NCBI RefSeq assembly: GCF_017742835.1
Contig: NZ_CP072392.1
Location: forward strand, 521,388-585,387
DNA length: 64,000 nucleotides
Direction: 5' to 3'
From: Aquabacter sp. L1I39
GTDB lineage: Bacteria > Pseudomonadota > Alphaproteobacteria > Rhizobiales > Xanthobacteraceae
Position numbers and translations under genes: made by a program. Within the stretch, counting starts at the first letter, position 1. Each line of letters begins with the position of its first letter. Shown here in pieces: positions 25,326-34,980 of the stretch. The notes beneath the pieces are model-generated. The model saw nothing but the letters and a program-made list of their open reading frames with translations. It ran no database searches and had not been told where the DNA came from.

Positions 25326-25497
25326 TGTCAAGCGCCATGTGAATGCCTCCACCTTTTCGACGAGGGTTTTCGGTTCACCGACGCGTGATGACCTCGCGGA
25401 AGGCCCAAGCAGTGCGCGAACCTGCCCCTGCGCGCCCACGGGGCGCGGCGTGTGAAGTCAGGAGCGGAATTGCAGGGCGCGCAACGGGACTGGAGTC

Positions 25498-25971
25498 TCA
25501 GCGCTCCTCGCGGGGGTCCTGCGCCAGAAGACGCGCGACGCGAGCTTCCTCGTCGGGCGTCAGGCGCGCGACGTCCGGCGCTCCGCGCCTGCGCATGGCG
25601 AAGAGGACAAAGACGCCCCCCAGCAGGATGGCCAGGATGGGCGCGCCCCACAGCAAGGCGTTGCGCCAGGACAGAACCGGGCGCATCAGCACGAACTCGC
25701 CGTAGCGGTCCACCATGAAGGACAGGACCTGCTGGTTGGTATCGCCGGCCTTGAGGCGCTCGCGCACCAGAAGGCGCAGGTCCCGGGCGAGCGGGGCGTC
25801 GGAATCGTCGATGGACTGATTCTGGCAGACCATGCAGCGCAATTCCTTCGAGAGCTCCCGCGCCCGCGCTTCCAGGGCGGGGTTGGAGAGCACCTCATCG
25901 GGCTGCACCGCATGGGCCGGGGCGAGGCCGAGGGGCAGCAGCAGGGACAGGATCAGGAGCAGGATGCGCAT
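25498..25971 (-). CDS. ccmH: cytochrome c-type biogenesis protein CcmH/CycL
   Basis: A 157-residue membrane-anchored thiol protein that reduces apocytochrome c for heme ligation. The signal peptide MRILLLILSLLLPLGLAPAHA is followed by the redox motif LRCMVCQNQSIDDS and a C-terminal membrane span (NALLWGAPILAILLGGVFVL). The start at 25971 leaves two bases after the ccmF stop, so the pair is tightly coupled. Last gene of the ccmIEFH (cycHJKL) operon. Confidence 0.95.
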   Translation of the reverse strand: MRILLLILSLLLPLGLAPAHAVQPDEVLSNPALEARARELSKELRCMVCQNQSIDDSDAPLARDLRLLVRERLKAGDTNQQVLSFMVDRYGEFVLMRPVLSWRNALLWGAPILAILLGGVFVLFAMRRRGAPDVARLTPDEEARVARLLAQDPREER

Positions 25972-25973
25972 GG

Positions 25974-27959
25974 CTATTCCGCCGGAACCGAGGCGACGGC
26001 CCGCCGGCGCGCCGTGCGCGGCGCGCCCACCCGCAGGCGGCGATCGGCCAAGGAGAGTGCGCCGCCCAGCGCCATCACCACCGCGCCGATCCAGATCAGC
26101 GTCACCAGCGGCTTCCAGGAGGCGCGCACCGAGACCACGCCGTCCGTGCTTTCCTCGCCCATGGCCACGTAGAGCTGGCTCAACCCGAAGGTGCGGATGC
26201 CCGATTCGGTGGTGCCCATCTGGCGCGCCGCGAACTGGCGCTTGCCCGCCTCGATGGTGCCCTGGCTGACGCCGCCCTCGCGGATCTCGAACACCGCGAC
26301 GCGGGCGCGATAATTGGGGCCGCTGCGATTTTCCATGCGCGCGAGCGTCAGGTCGCGCGATCCGATGGTGATGGACTGGCCCACCTTCACCGCGCCGATG
26401 CTCTCCAGGCTCCAGGTGCTCTCGGAGACGATGCCGAGTAGGCACAGGCCGACGCCGAAATGGGCCACCGCCGTGCCGAAGGTGGAGCGCGGAAGCCCGC
26501 GCAGCCGGCGCAGCGCCGTTGAGACGGGCACGCGGCCGAAGCCGGAGCGTTCGGCGATGTCGGTGAGGGCCCCAATCATCACGAAGACCGCGATGCCGAT
26601 GGCCACCGGCGCGAGGACCGGGCCGCGCCCCTCCGCCGCCGCCGTCACCACCGCCGCCACCACGGCCAGCGCCGCCGCCAGCATCAGCCGCTGCCCCACG
26701 CCCAGGAGATCGCCGCGCTTCCAGGCCAGAAGCGGGCCGAAGGGCATGGCGAAGACGAGGGGCAGCATCAGCCCGCCGAAGGTGAGGTTGAAGAAGGGCG
26801 GCCCCACCGTGATCTTGTCGTCGGTGATGGCTTCCAGCGCCAGCGGATAGAGCGTGCCCACGAACACCGAGGCGGTAGCCGCGGTGAGGAAGAGATTGTT
26901 GAGCACCAGCGCCCCCTCGCGGGAGACCGGCGCGAACAGGCCGCCCTGCCGCAACTCACTGGCCCGCAGCGCAAACAGGCCGAGGCCACCACCGATGAAG
27001 ACGGTGAGGATGGCGAGGATGAAGACGCCGCGCGCAGGGTCCGTGGCGAAGGCATGCACCGAGGTGAGCACGCCCGAGCGCACCAGGAAGGTGCCGATGA
27101 GGGAGAGCGAGAAGGCGATCACCGCGAGCAGGATGGTCCACACCTTCAGGGCGTCGCGCTTTTCCATCACCACGGCGGAATGCAGGAGCGCGGTGGCGGC
27201 GAGCCACGGCATCAGGGAGGCATTCTCCACCGGGTCCCAGAACCACCAGCCGCCCCAGCCCAGCTCGTAATAGGCCCAGTAGGAACCCATGGCGATGCCC
27301 AGCGTCAGGAACACCCAGGCCGCCAGCGTCCAGGGCCGCACCCAGCGCGCCCAGGCGGCATCGATCCGCCCCTCAATCAGCGCCGCCATGGCGAAGGAGA
27401 AGGAAATGGAGAGCCCGACATAGCCGAGATAGAGCAGCGGGGGATGGATGGCGAGGCCGGGGTCCTGGAGGATGGGATTGAGGTCCCGCCCCTCCGCCGG
27501 CGCCGGAACCAGCCGCAGGAAGGGGTTGGAGGTCAACAGGATGAACAGCAGGAAGGCGGTGGCGACCGAGCCCTGCACCGCCAGCACATTGGCCCGCAAC
27601 TGGTCCGGCAGGTTGGACCCGAACACCGCCACCAGCGCGCCGAAGGTGGCGAGCACGAAGACCCACAGGAGCATGGAGCCCTCGTGGTTCCCCCAGGTGC
27701 TGGTGATCTTGTAGATGGTGGGCATCTGCGAGTGGGAATTCTCCACCACATTGACCACCGAGAAATCGGACGTGAGATAGAGCGCCACCAGCGCCCCGAA
27801 GGCGAAGGTGATGAAGCCGAAGAGCACGATCGCCACCGGGGCGGCGACGCCCATGAGCACGCTGTCCCCCTTCGCCGCGCCCCAGGCGGGCACCACGGTC
27901 TGGAACAGGGCCAGGGCCAGGGCCAGGATCAGGGCATATTGGCCAAGCTCGGCGATCAT
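25974..27959 (-). CDS. ccmF: heme lyase subunit CcmF/CycK
   Basis: A large polytopic membrane protein (661 residues) that, with CcmH and CcmI, transfers heme from CcmE to apocytochrome c. The tryptophan-rich motif [18 protein letters not shown] (about 235-255) and the [11 protein letters not shown] segment are diagnostic. Many hydrophobic spans and a large periplasmic loop near the C-terminus are visible. Its start overlaps the end of ccmE by four bases. Confidence 0.97.
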   Translation of the reverse strand: MIAELGQYALILALALALFQTVVPAWGAAKGDSVLMGVAAPVAIVLFGFITFAFGALVALYLTSDFSVVNVVENSHSQMPTIYKITSTWGNHEGSMLLWVFVLATFGALVAVFGSNLPDQLRANVLAVQGSVATAFLLFILLTSNPFLRLVPAPAEGRDLNPILQDPGLAIHPPLLYLGYVGLSISFSFAMAALIEGRIDAAWARWVRPWTLAAWVFLTLGIAMGSYWAYYELGWGGWWFWDPVENASLMPWLAATALLHSAVVMEKRDALKVWTILLAVIAFSLSLIGTFLVRSGVLTSVHAFATDPARGVFILAILTVFIGGGLGLFALRASELRQGGLFAPVSREGALVLNNLFLTAATASVFVGTLYPLALEAITDDKITVGPPFFNLTFGGLMLPLVFAMPFGPLLAWKRGDLLGVGQRLMLAAALAVVAAVVTAAAEGRGPVLAPVAIGIAVFVMIGALTDIAERSGFGRVPVSTALRRLRGLPRSTFGTAVAHFGVGLCLLGIVSESTWSLESIGAVKVGQSITIGSRDLTLARMENRSGPNYRARVAVFEIREGGVSQGTIEAGKRQFAARQMGTTESGIRTFGLSQLYVAMGEESTDGVVSVRASWKPLVTLIWIGAVVMALGGALSLADRRLRVGAPRTARRRAVASVPAE

Positions 27960-28489
27960 TGGGTGAGGCTCCCGGGCGCCGTGGAGGCGGGCTTGGTGGT
28001 GGCGGCAGCGGGCTTGGCCTTGGCCGGGCCGTCGGCGGCGCCGGGCCTGGCCTGCTGGGCCTCTTCCATCCAGTGGCCCTGCTGCTTGAGGGCATCGGCC
28101 ACCTCGCGCGGCATGTACTTTTCGTCATGCTTGGCGAGCACCGTGTCGGCCTTGAAGGTGCCGTCCGGCTGCACCGCGCCTTCCGCCACCACGCCCTGCC
28201 CTTCCCGGAACAGGTCCGGCAGGATGCCGGTATAGGCGATGGTCACGCGGGCATTGCCGTCGGTGACGGCAAAGCGCACGGAGGGGCCCTCTTTCACCAG
28301 GCTGCCGGTCTCCACCAGCCCGCCGAGGCGGGTGCGGGTGCCGGGCGCGACCTTGTGTTCCGCCACCTCGGTCGGGGTGCGGAAGAAGACGATGGTGTCG
28401 TTGAGCGCCGTCAGGATCAGCCCCGCGGCAAGACCGAGCACGGCGAGCCCAACCCCGATCAGGACCAGGCGGCGACCTTTTCGCGTCAC
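27956..28489 (-). CDS. ccmE: cytochrome c maturation heme chaperone CcmE/CycJ
   Basis: A 177-residue periplasmic heme chaperone. An N-terminal anchor ([20 protein letters not shown]) precedes a beta-barrel domain. The covalent heme-binding His is in [11 protein letters not shown] (about 123). The C-terminal tail is Ala/Pro/Lys-rich and low in complexity. It overlaps ccmF by four bases (ATGA) and follows ccmI after 74 bases. Confidence 0.97.
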   Translation of the reverse strand: MTRKGRRLVLIGVGLAVLGLAAGLILTALNDTIVFFRTPTEVAEHKVAPGTRTRLGGLVETGSLVKEGPSVRFAVTDGNARVTIAYTGILPDLFREGQGVVAEGAVQPDGTFKADTVLAKHDEKYMPREVADALKQQGHWMEEAQQARPGAADGPAKAKPAAATTKPASTAPGSLTQ

Positions 28490-28563
28490 GTCCTCACACC
28501 CTCCACCTTGGCCCCTGCCTTGCCCAAACGTGCCTTGCCCACACTCATCCGTGCGAGGGCGGA

Positions 28564-29751
28564 TCAGCCGCCGACGCCCAATTCCTTCGCGGTCGCCTCG
28601 ATCCGGGCGGTGGCCTCGGCATCGCCGCTAAAGGCGGTGCGCGCCTGATCCAGCGCCCCACGAACCTTGTCCGGTTCGCCCAGCACCTGGAAGGCCCGCG
28701 CCAGCCGCAGCCAGCCGTCCAGATCCTTGGGAGATGCCTTCAGCCGCTGCTCCAGGCGATCCACCATGCCCTGCACCATGGCCGAGCGCTGGTCGGCCGA
28801 GAGGCTGGAGGCCGCAGCCACATCTTGGGCGCTGGGGCCGGGAATGGCCAGTCCGGGAGACGCCGGAGGCGCGGCGGGCTTCAGAGACGGGAGCTTGGCC
28901 TCGGGCACCGGCGCGCCGGCACGGGCCAGCGCAGCGCGCACCAGCCCAACCCACGGCGCGCCCGGAGGCGCCTCTTCCACCATCTTTGTCCAGATAGCGA
29001 CCGCCTCGGCCTTGCGACCATCCTGCTCGGCAGCCAAACCAAGGAAATAGCGGGCCTTCGGCATGTCGGGCTCAAGCGCCAGCGCCGCCTTGAAGGCCCG
29101 CGCGGCGTCCTCGTTCACGATCCCGTCGCCCCGCAGCACCAGCGTCTCGCCCAGCGCCGCCTGCCGCTCGGCGGTGGCGCCGAGGATGCGGATGGCCTGG
29201 GCATAGGCGCGCACGGCGTCATCCAGGCGCCCCATGCGCACATAGACGGGGGCGAGCAATTCATAGCCCTGGCCGTCGGTGGGATTGGCGGCCAGATGCT
29301 CCTCCACCTTGCGCACCAAGATGGCCACGTCGGTGCGATCCGCGGGTGCCGCGAGGCGCTCGGCCAAAGGCGCGCCGGGAAGGGCGGGCGATCCCAGGTG
29401 CCAATAAAGCGCGGCGCCCATGACCGGCACCGCCACCAGGGCCAGTGCCGCCACCATGCGCCGGCGGCCGGTGCCGGAGCGCGCCGGAGCGGCGGCGCGG
29501 TCCAGCCCCGCCTGATCGGCGGCCGCCAGCATGCGCCGGGATACCTCCACCCGTGCCGCCTGCGCCTGTTCCGGCGAGAGGAGGCCGGCGGCCAGATCCC
29601 GGTCCAGCTCCGCCAGCTGGTCGCGATAGACAGCAAGGTCCGCCTCCCGCGCCTCGCGGGGAGCACGTCGACGGCTGAGCGGCCACAGCACGGCCATGAC
29701 CGCCACCGCGGTCATCAGGGCCAGCGCCGCGAAAAGCGGGGCGGAGATCAT
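28564..29751 (-). CDS. ccmI: cytochrome c biogenesis protein CcmI/CycH
   Basis: An apocytochrome c chaperone of about 395 residues. Two N-terminal membrane spans ([39 protein letters not shown]) flank a cytoplasmic leucine-zipper-like region ([19 protein letters not shown]), and the rest is periplasmic TPR repeats (for example [20 protein letters not shown]). The ATG at 29751 was preferred to an upstream TTG at 29781. It heads the ccmI-E-F-H operon; ccmABCDG are not in the window. Confidence 0.93.
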   Translation of the reverse strand: MISAPLFAALALMTAVAVMAVLWPLSRRRAPREAREADLAVYRDQLAELDRDLAAGLLSPEQAQAARVEVSRRMLAAADQAGLDRAAAPARSGTGRRRMVAALALVAVPVMGAALYWHLGSPALPGAPLAERLAAPADRTDVAILVRKVEEHLAANPTDGQGYELLAPVYVRMGRLDDAVRAYAQAIRILGATAERQAALGETLVLRGDGIVNEDAARAFKAALALEPDMPKARYFLGLAAEQDGRKAEAVAIWTKMVEEAPPGAPWVGLVRAALARAGAPVPEAKLPSLKPAAPPASPGLAIPGPSAQDVAAASSLSADQRSAMVQGMVDRLEQRLKASPKDLDGWLRLARAFQVLGEPDKVRGALDQARTAFSGDAEATARIEATAKELGVGG

Positions 29752-29933
29752 GTTTATGCCGTTAGCGGAGGATGCGGGCAAAGCAAAGGCTGCTTTCCGT
29801 CGCGGGGGGCGGTAGGAAGGCCGACTTCAGGAAAGCGTGATCGCAGCGCCACCCGCGACCATGTTCCAGGTTGCGAAGGCGCGCCGTTCGCGCTTTTTGA
29901 TCGACCGTCCAAGGATCAGAAGGAAGACGGCCC

Positions 29934-30311
29934 ATGGCCCTGTTCGACAAGCTCAGCGGCGGGCTGGGCGGCTTCCTCAATTCCGGCCTCGCGGGCGCCA
30001 TGATGGCCGGCCTGCCGACCAAGCTCCAAGCGGCTTTGGCCTCCAGCCCCTATGGCGACCTCGACGGCCTGCTGGAGCGCTTCCGCGAGGCGGGCTTTGC
30101 GGACGAGGTGGCCTCCTGGCTGTCGGAGGGCGAGAATCTTCCCCTCACCCGCGAGCAGATCATGGAAACGGTGGACCCCATGACCATGGGGGATCTGGCC
30201 GCCGCCATCGGCGTGCCCGCGCCCATGCTGCCGGGACTGATGGCGCAATACTTGCCCGTGGTGGTCGACAAATTGAGCCCGCGCGGCACGCTGGACATGC
30301 CCAAGCTCTGA
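29934..30311 (+). CDS. YidB/DUF937-family protein
   Basis: A 125-residue cytoplasmic protein. It begins MALFDKLSGGLGGFLNSG and contains the conserved SPYGDLDGLLERFREAGF and SWLSEGENLPLTREQI segments of YidB-type DUF937 proteins. Their function is not established. It is divergent from ccmI and upstream of the SDR gene on the same strand, from which it is separated by 93 bases. Confidence 0.85.
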   Translation: MALFDKLSGGLGGFLNSGLAGAMMAGLPTKLQAALASSPYGDLDGLLERFREAGFADEVASWLSEGENLPLTREQIMETVDPMTMGDLAAAIGVPAPMLPGLMAQYLPVVVDKLSPRGTLDMPKL

Positions 30312-30404
30312 CCCGCCGGGCGCCTTGACGAAAAGCGCGAATTGGCGCCCAACACCTGCCGAAGGGCGGCACGGTCCGCCGCCCGCACAGGCAGGGAGGC
30401 GCCC

Positions 30405-31109
30405 GTGGGCGATCAGAAGGTGGCGGTGGTGACGGCCGGCGGCTCCGGCATGGGCGCTGCGGCGGCGCGACGGCTGGCGGCGGACGGCTTCAAGGTCGCC
30501 ATCCTCTCCTCCTCCGGCAAGGGCGAGGCGCTCGCCGCCGAGCTGGGCGGCATCGGCGTCACCGGCTCCAACCAGTCCAATGACGACCTCAAGCGCCTGG
30601 TGGACCTGACCGTTTCCACCTTCGGCCGCATCGACGTGCTGGTGAACAGCGCCGGCCACGGCCCCCGCGCCGCCATTCTCGACATCACCGACGAGGACTG
30701 GCACAGGGGGATGGACACCTATCTGCTCAACGTCATCCGCCCCACCCGCCTGGTGACGCCGATCATGCAGGCGCAGAAGGCGGGCGCCATCATCAACATC
30801 TCCACCGCCTGGGCGTTCGAGCCGAGCCCCATGTTCCCCACCTCCGCCGTGTTCCGGGCGGGGCTGGCGTCCTTCACCAAGCTGTTCGCCGACGCCTATG
30901 CGCCCGACAATGTGCGCATGAACAATGTGCTGCCCGGCTGGATCGACAGCCTGCCCCAGCAGGACGCCCGCCGCGACGCCGTGCCCATGGGCCGCTACGG
31001 CACCTCGGCCGAGATCGCCGCCACCATCGCCTTCCTCGCCTCGGAGGGTGCCGGCTACATCACGGGGCAGAACATCAAGGTGGATGGCGGCCTCATGCGC
31101 TCCGTCTAG
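30405..31109 (+). CDS. SDR-family protein with non-canonical active site
   Basis: A short-chain dehydrogenase/reductase fold of 234 residues from a GTG at 30405 with GGGAGG upstream. The cofactor loop TAGGSGMG and the VNSAGHG (NNAG-type) motif are present, and the C-terminus (FLASEGAGYITGQNIKVDGG) is classical. Where SDRs have Tyr-x-x-x-Lys, this protein reads PTSAVFRAGL, so both the catalytic Tyr and the Lys are replaced. I recall similar proteins in other Rhizobiales with the same change, so it appears to be a conserved subfamily. The substrate is unknown, and it may not be an oxidoreductase. Confidence 0.82.
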   Translation: MGDQKVAVVTAGGSGMGAAAARRLAADGFKVAILSSSGKGEALAAELGGIGVTGSNQSNDDLKRLVDLTVSTFGRIDVLVNSAGHGPRAAILDITDEDWHRGMDTYLLNVIRPTRLVTPIMQAQKAGAIINISTAWAFEPSPMFPTSAVFRAGLASFTKLFADAYAPDNVRMNNVLPGWIDSLPQQDARRDAVPMGRYGTSAEIAATIAFLASEGAGYITGQNIKVDGGLMRSV

Positions 31110-31121
31110 CGCCGGATCCCC

Positions 31122-31478
31122 TCAGCGCCCCTCATATTCCGCCCAGGAGAGGGGCGTCTCGAACACCCGCACGGTGGCGAGCGCCGGCAGGAGGGGCTTG
31201 GCGCGGTCCCAGATCCAGATGGCGATGTTCTCGGCGGTGGGGTTTTCCAGCCCCTCCACGTCGTTGAGGCAATAATGGTCGAGCCGCTTCAGCAGCGGGT
31301 CGAACACCGCCTCCACGTCGAAGAAATCCACCACGAAGCCCGTATGGGCGTCCACCGGCCCCTCCAGCACCAGTTCCACCCGGTAGGAATGGCCGTGCAT
31401 GCGGAAGCAGCGGTGGGTCTGCGGCACGTTCGGCAGGCGGTGGGCCGCCTCGAAGGTGAAGGCCTGGGTGATCTTCAT
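31122..31478 (-). CDS. queD: 6-carboxytetrahydropterin synthase
   Basis: Converts dihydroneopterin triphosphate to 6-carboxy-tetrahydropterin in the queuosine/7-deazaguanine pathway. The 118-residue protein has the zinc ligands (EAAHRLP and MHGHSYRV), the catalytic Cys in HRCFRMHGH and the downstream DFFDVEAVFDPLL. Its ATG overlaps the queE stop (ATGA at 31475-31478). The start at 31478 excludes upstream residues that belong to queE in another frame. Confidence 0.95.
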   Translation of the reverse strand: MKITQAFTFEAAHRLPNVPQTHRCFRMHGHSYRVELVLEGPVDAHTGFVVDFFDVEAVFDPLLKRLDHYCLNDVEGLENPTAENIAIWIWDRAKPLLPALATVRVFETPLSWAEYEGR

Positions 31479-32107
31479 GGGATGCCGACCATCTTGTGGG
31501 TCTGGACGGAGAGGCGCCAGTGCGGGTGGTCGAGGCAATAGGCCACCGCCGCGGCGGTGTTCTCGGCGCGCGCCGGGCCGTCCATGGGTTGCAGGAAGAA
31601 ATGGGTGAAGGCGAGGCCCGCCATATCCGCCGGGTCGAGCCCCGCCTGCGGATAGACCAGCTTCAATTCCTGGCCGGCGGTGAGGTTGAGCGCCGCGCCC
31701 GCCTTGGGGCTGACGCAGATCCAGTCGATGCCGGCGGGCGGCAGCAAGGTGCCGTTGGTCTCGATGGCGATCTCGAAGCCTTCCGCATGGGCGGCTTCAA
31801 CGAGCGCGTCATCCAGTTGCAGCAGCGGCTCGCCGCCGGTGAAGACCACCAGCCGCCGTCCCCGCTCCGGCCCCCAGACGCGGGCGAGCGCCGCCGCCAG
31901 CGCAGCGGCGTCCGCGAAGCGCCCGCCGCCTTCGCCATCGAGCCCCACGAAATCCGTGTCGCAGAAGCGGCACACGGCCTCAGCGCGATCCTCCTCGCGC
32001 CCCGACCACAGGTTGCAGCCGGCGAAACGGCAGAACACCGCCGCCCGACCCGCCTGGGCGCCCTCGCCCTGGAGGGTCTTGAACATTTCCTTCACCGCAT
32101 AGGACAT
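31475..32107 (-). CDS. queE: 7-carboxy-7-deazaguanine synthase (radical SAM)
   Basis: Rearranges 6-carboxytetrahydropterin to 7-carboxy-7-deazaguanine. The 210-residue protein has the enlarged cluster-binding loop of one QueE type: Cys in AGCNLWSGREED, then CRFCDTDF, a C-x14-C-x2-C spacing. The GGEPLLQLD motif and SPKAG follow. The start at 32107 (MSYAVKEMFKTLQGEG) fits the family. It is coupled to queD by a four-base overlap; queC is not adjacent. Confidence 0.95.
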   Translation of the reverse strand: MSYAVKEMFKTLQGEGAQAGRAAVFCRFAGCNLWSGREEDRAEAVCRFCDTDFVGLDGEGGGRFADAAALAAALARVWGPERGRRLVVFTGGEPLLQLDDALVEAAHAEGFEIAIETNGTLLPPAGIDWICVSPKAGAALNLTAGQELKLVYPQAGLDPADMAGLAFTHFFLQPMDGPARAENTAAAVAYCLDHPHWRLSVQTHKMVGIP

Positions 32108-32335
32108 GGGCCAAGCCCATATCGCCGCAGGGGCGCGGAGGGAAGCCTCTGAATGGCCGGCCATGCCGCCTCGCAAGCCCCGTTTGCGAAAGCGCAGATC
32201 GCAATCCCCCTCTTGAGCCCCTAACTGTGCATCAACGCCCTCAACGCCCCCGCCTCACCCCTCGGTGGAGCGGGAACAGGCGGGCCAGGGTTTTCCATTT
32301 TTCGGCGGCGATCGCCCGCCGACAGGAGAGGCACC

Positions 32336-33283
32336 ATGCAGCTCACCGGCATTCACCACCTCACCGCCATCACGGCGGATGCGGCCTATAACCACCATTT
32401 CTACACGGACACGCTGGGCCTGCGCCTCGTCAAGAAGACGGTGAACCAGGACGACACCTCCGCCTACCACCTCTTTTATGCGGACGGCGAAGCCAATCCC
32501 GGCACCGACATCACCTTCTTCGACTGGCCGGCGGCGCCCGAGCGGCGCGGCACCCATGCCATCGTGCGCACCGGCCTTCGGGTGCGAGATGAGGCGGCGC
32601 TGGATTTCTGGGCCGGACGGCTGAAGGAGAAGGGCCTCGCCACCTCCGGCCTCATCAGCCGCGACGGGCGCACCGTGCTGGATTTCGAGGACAAGGAAGG
32701 CCAGCGCCTGACCTTGCTCGCCGATGGCGGCACCGGCCCCGGCGTGCCGTGGGAGAAGAGCCCCGTGCCCGCCGATTACCAGATCCGCGGCCTTGGCCCC
32801 ATCACCCTCTCGGTGCCGGACCTTGCCCCGACGGACGCGGTGCTCACCCATGTGATGAACATGCGCCAGGCCCGCATCTACCAGGCCGAAGGCGCGGACG
32901 TGGCCGTCTATGAGATGGGCGAAGGGGGCCCGGCCGCCGAGCTTCACGTGCGCATCGAGCCGAAGCTCCGCCCTGCCGGCCAGGGCGCGGGCGGCGTGCA
33001 CCATGTGGCCTTCCGGGTGCCGGACTTTGCGGAATATGACGCCTGGGCCGAGCGCCTCGCTTCCCTGCGCGTGCCCTCCTCCGGCCCGGTGGACCGCTTC
33101 TATTTCCGCAGCCTCTATTTCCGCGAGCCCAACGGCATCCTCTTCGAACTCGCCACCGACGGCCCCGGCTTTGCCACCGACGAGCCGCTGGAGAGCCTGG
33201 GCGAAAAGCTGTCCTTGCCGCCGTTTTTGGAGGGGCGCCGGGCGCGGATCGAGGCGGGGTTGAAGCCGTTGGTTACGGTGTGA
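32336..33283 (+). CDS. ring-cleaving dioxygenase-like VOC protein (MhqO/LinE type)
   Basis: A 315-residue protein with two vicinal-oxygen-chelate modules. Likely metal ligands are the His in GIHHLTAIT (about 8), the His in [12 protein letters not shown] (about 223) and the Glu in [13 protein letters not shown] (about 274). Relatives such as MhqO and LinE act on hydroquinones or catechols, or respond to quinones. The family match is clear; the substrate is not. It stands alone, with a hairpin 14 bases after the stop. Confidence 0.86.
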   Translation: MQLTGIHHLTAITADAAYNHHFYTDTLGLRLVKKTVNQDDTSAYHLFYADGEANPGTDITFFDWPAAPERRGTHAIVRTGLRVRDEAALDFWAGRLKEKGLATSGLISRDGRTVLDFEDKEGQRLTLLADGGTGPGVPWEKSPVPADYQIRGLGPITLSVPDLAPTDAVLTHVMNMRQARIYQAEGADVAVYEMGEGGPAAELHVRIEPKLRPAGQGAGGVHHVAFRVPDFAEYDAWAERLASLRVPSSGPVDRFYFRSLYFREPNGILFELATDGPGFATDEPLESLGEKLSLPPFLEGRRARIEAGLKPLVTV

Positions 33284-33296
33284 GGGAGTAAGGGCG

Positions 33297-33316
33297 GGCG
33301 GCCCTGGAGGGCCGCC
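33297..33316 (+). terminator. hairpin after the VOC dioxygenase-like gene
   Basis: GGCGGCCC, loop TGGA, GGGCCGCC: an eight-base-pair stem right after the stop at 33283. It is followed by a G-run rather than a T-run. Confidence 0.5.
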
Positions 33317-33319
33317 TGC

Positions 33320-33330
33320 GGGGGGGGGGG
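33320..33330. repeat. poly-G tract (11 G)
   Basis: An uninterrupted run of 11 G residues, the longest homopolymer I noticed in the window. It lies between the VOC terminator and the start of the lower-GC segment. It could be a slippage-prone site, an insertion scar or a sequencing/assembly artefact. Confidence 0.75.
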
Positions 33331-33494
33331 CCGTAGCGTCCTCCACCAGGGCCCGCCTTTCGCTGCCGATTTAGATGGTTGGATGCTTATCGTCGTCTAC
33401 TGAAAGAATTGGGTTCGTTAGAGACCCGAGAATCAGAGACATTTTACAGCCACTACACGGAGAACCTACGCTCCAGGCTGCCGCAATTTATCGG

Positions 33495-34634
33495 TCACGC
33501 GCTATAGCCGACAGTGAATCTGTTGGAGATTGGCCACTTAGGCAAAGCAACGCCGTCGTCGACAAGCGGCTTGTCGAGTGGGAGCGCGAAAGGGTTTGCT
33601 GACCGCGCCATGCGATGAATGAGAGCATTTCTCACTGGGAGGGCAAGAGCTTCCCACCATTCAGGCGCTATGTGAACATTCTCGAAGTGCTCAAACATCA
33701 GCCTGACCAGCGCGGGACCAATCTGATCGTCGCTAAGCCGTGCCACAGAATCGATAAATGCGCGACAAACAACGTCATCATGTGCGAGCCACTGGAACAC
33801 CACCACCCCTCGCTCACCGCCCCACATGGAAGTGAATGACATGGCAGCTAGCCTTTTACTTTCGGCGAGATCCTGTAATTTTACTCCGTCGAAATCAGAA
33901 GATGGCAGCCATCCCGCCGAACACATGCCTGGCGGCGGCTCCACTGTTTCAATCACATAAGCACGCACATCACTATATTCGCCAGTCGTAAGACGAGCGG
34001 CATATTCGTCCATTTGGGCCTTTGTGTCTTTAAGCCCCTCGGCCAGTCCATACTCGAATAGCTGATTTACCGTCTGGATCTCGAATTGCCGATCAATCTT
34101 CTTCCCACGATCAGCACCCTGTCGAAACGAGGAAAGACGCACCGAACTTTGCTTAGTATATAGCTCTCGCGCCATGGCTCGATAACCAAGCAAGAAGCAT
34201 TGCTCTGACGTTCCCGTAAACGCAAATTTTTCGATCGGTGCAAATATTACGTCGTCGTGGATTGAGCAGAAGCCCGTAAAAGTAGAAGCGTTTCGTACTC
34301 CCACCAGCGTAGGTTCGAGAACTCCGCTGTTTCTCCTTAATTTATCTAAAGTAGGGACAAAAGAATAGACGTGCCCATCCCGTGCGATCCTGTTTAGACT
34401 CCCCGCGCGAGGCACAGTGTGCGCGCGGATGATACGCCCACTACAATCGGAATGCCAAGCAGAGGGTGCCGAGCACACCGGCACACGGAACGCGTCCCGC
34501 AACGCTTGTTCAGCTTCCCAAGCTTTAACCGGCGTCTGCCGCTCGCGATCACGGTGACACAACTTATATTTAAGCCCAGAGCCGCACCAGCATTTTTGGT
34601 TACGCTTGTTCCCCTGCCCCACAGATTCCCCCAA
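33495..34634 (-). CDS. SEC-C zinc-motif protein of unknown function in a low-GC insert
   Basis: A 379-residue protein unlike its neighbours in base composition (much closer to 50% GC, with common use of AT-ending codons). The N-terminus has a SEC-C zinc motif (CWCGSGLKYKLCH). A second Cys/His-rich region follows (VPVCSAPSAWHSDCSGRII, then RAHTVPRAGSLNRIARDGHV and GFCSIHDDVIF), which looks like another metal site. The C-terminal half is mixed alpha/beta with no recognised domain. The start is uncertain: TTG at 34634 or GTG at 34622. The gene is isolated between a VOC gene and an acyltransferase, which suggests recent acquisition. Proteins with this layout are, as far as I recall, uncharacterised. 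Confidence 0.72.
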   Translation of the reverse strand: MGESVGQGNKRNQKCWCGSGLKYKLCHRDRERQTPVKAWEAEQALRDAFRVPVCSAPSAWHSDCSGRIIRAHTVPRAGSLNRIARDGHVYSFVPTLDKLRRNSGVLEPTLVGVRNASTFTGFCSIHDDVIFAPIEKFAFTGTSEQCFLLGYRAMARELYTKQSSVRLSSFRQGADRGKKIDRQFEIQTVNQLFEYGLAEGLKDTKAQMDEYAARLTTGEYSDVRAYVIETVEPPPGMCSAGWLPSSDFDGVKLQDLAESKRLAAMSFTSMWGGERGVVVFQWLAHDDVVCRAFIDSVARLSDDQIGPALVRLMFEHFENVHIAPEWWEALALPVRNALIHRMARSANPFALPLDKPLVDDGVALPKWPISNRFTVGYSA

Positions 34635-34980
34635 TAAAATTCTCTGTTACAGAAAAACATAACTCTTGAATGAAGCGGATTGAAATACGTCAATTTTGAT
34701 AACGTAACGCCTATACATCTCATAACCAACGGACTGGACCGTGTCGTGCTCCCGCCCCGCCTCTTCTGCCTCTCCTCCCCGTTCCCTTCCCCTTCAGAGC
34801 GCCCGCCCCCTCCATCCGCATCCGTCCCCCGCCCCATCCGCATCGACCGAACCGCCACCGGCGCGGGGATGGAGCGGCCAGCGGCCGGGGGAAGGTCGGG
34901 CGCGACGGCACCGGAGTCTCCCGCGCGAGCACCATCGCAGGGCGCCCAAGCGCACCAGCGCGCGCCCCCCTCCCCCCCTT
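34635..34980. other. non-coding stretch spanning the right edge of the low-GC insert
   Basis: 34635-34740 is AT-rich and contains a TTGACG hexamer on the minus strand that could be a -35 box for the SEC-C gene; no good -10 could be placed. From about 34745 the composition switches abruptly to C-rich, GC-rich sequence typical of the chromosome. No gene, tRNA fragment or clear flanking direct repeat was seen. Confidence 0.4.

Noticed and set aside
33284..34980. Integrase, transposase or tRNA attachment site at the low-GC insert
   Set aside because: I looked for flanking direct repeats, tRNA ends and recombinase genes and saw none; only the compositional shift and the G-run remain.
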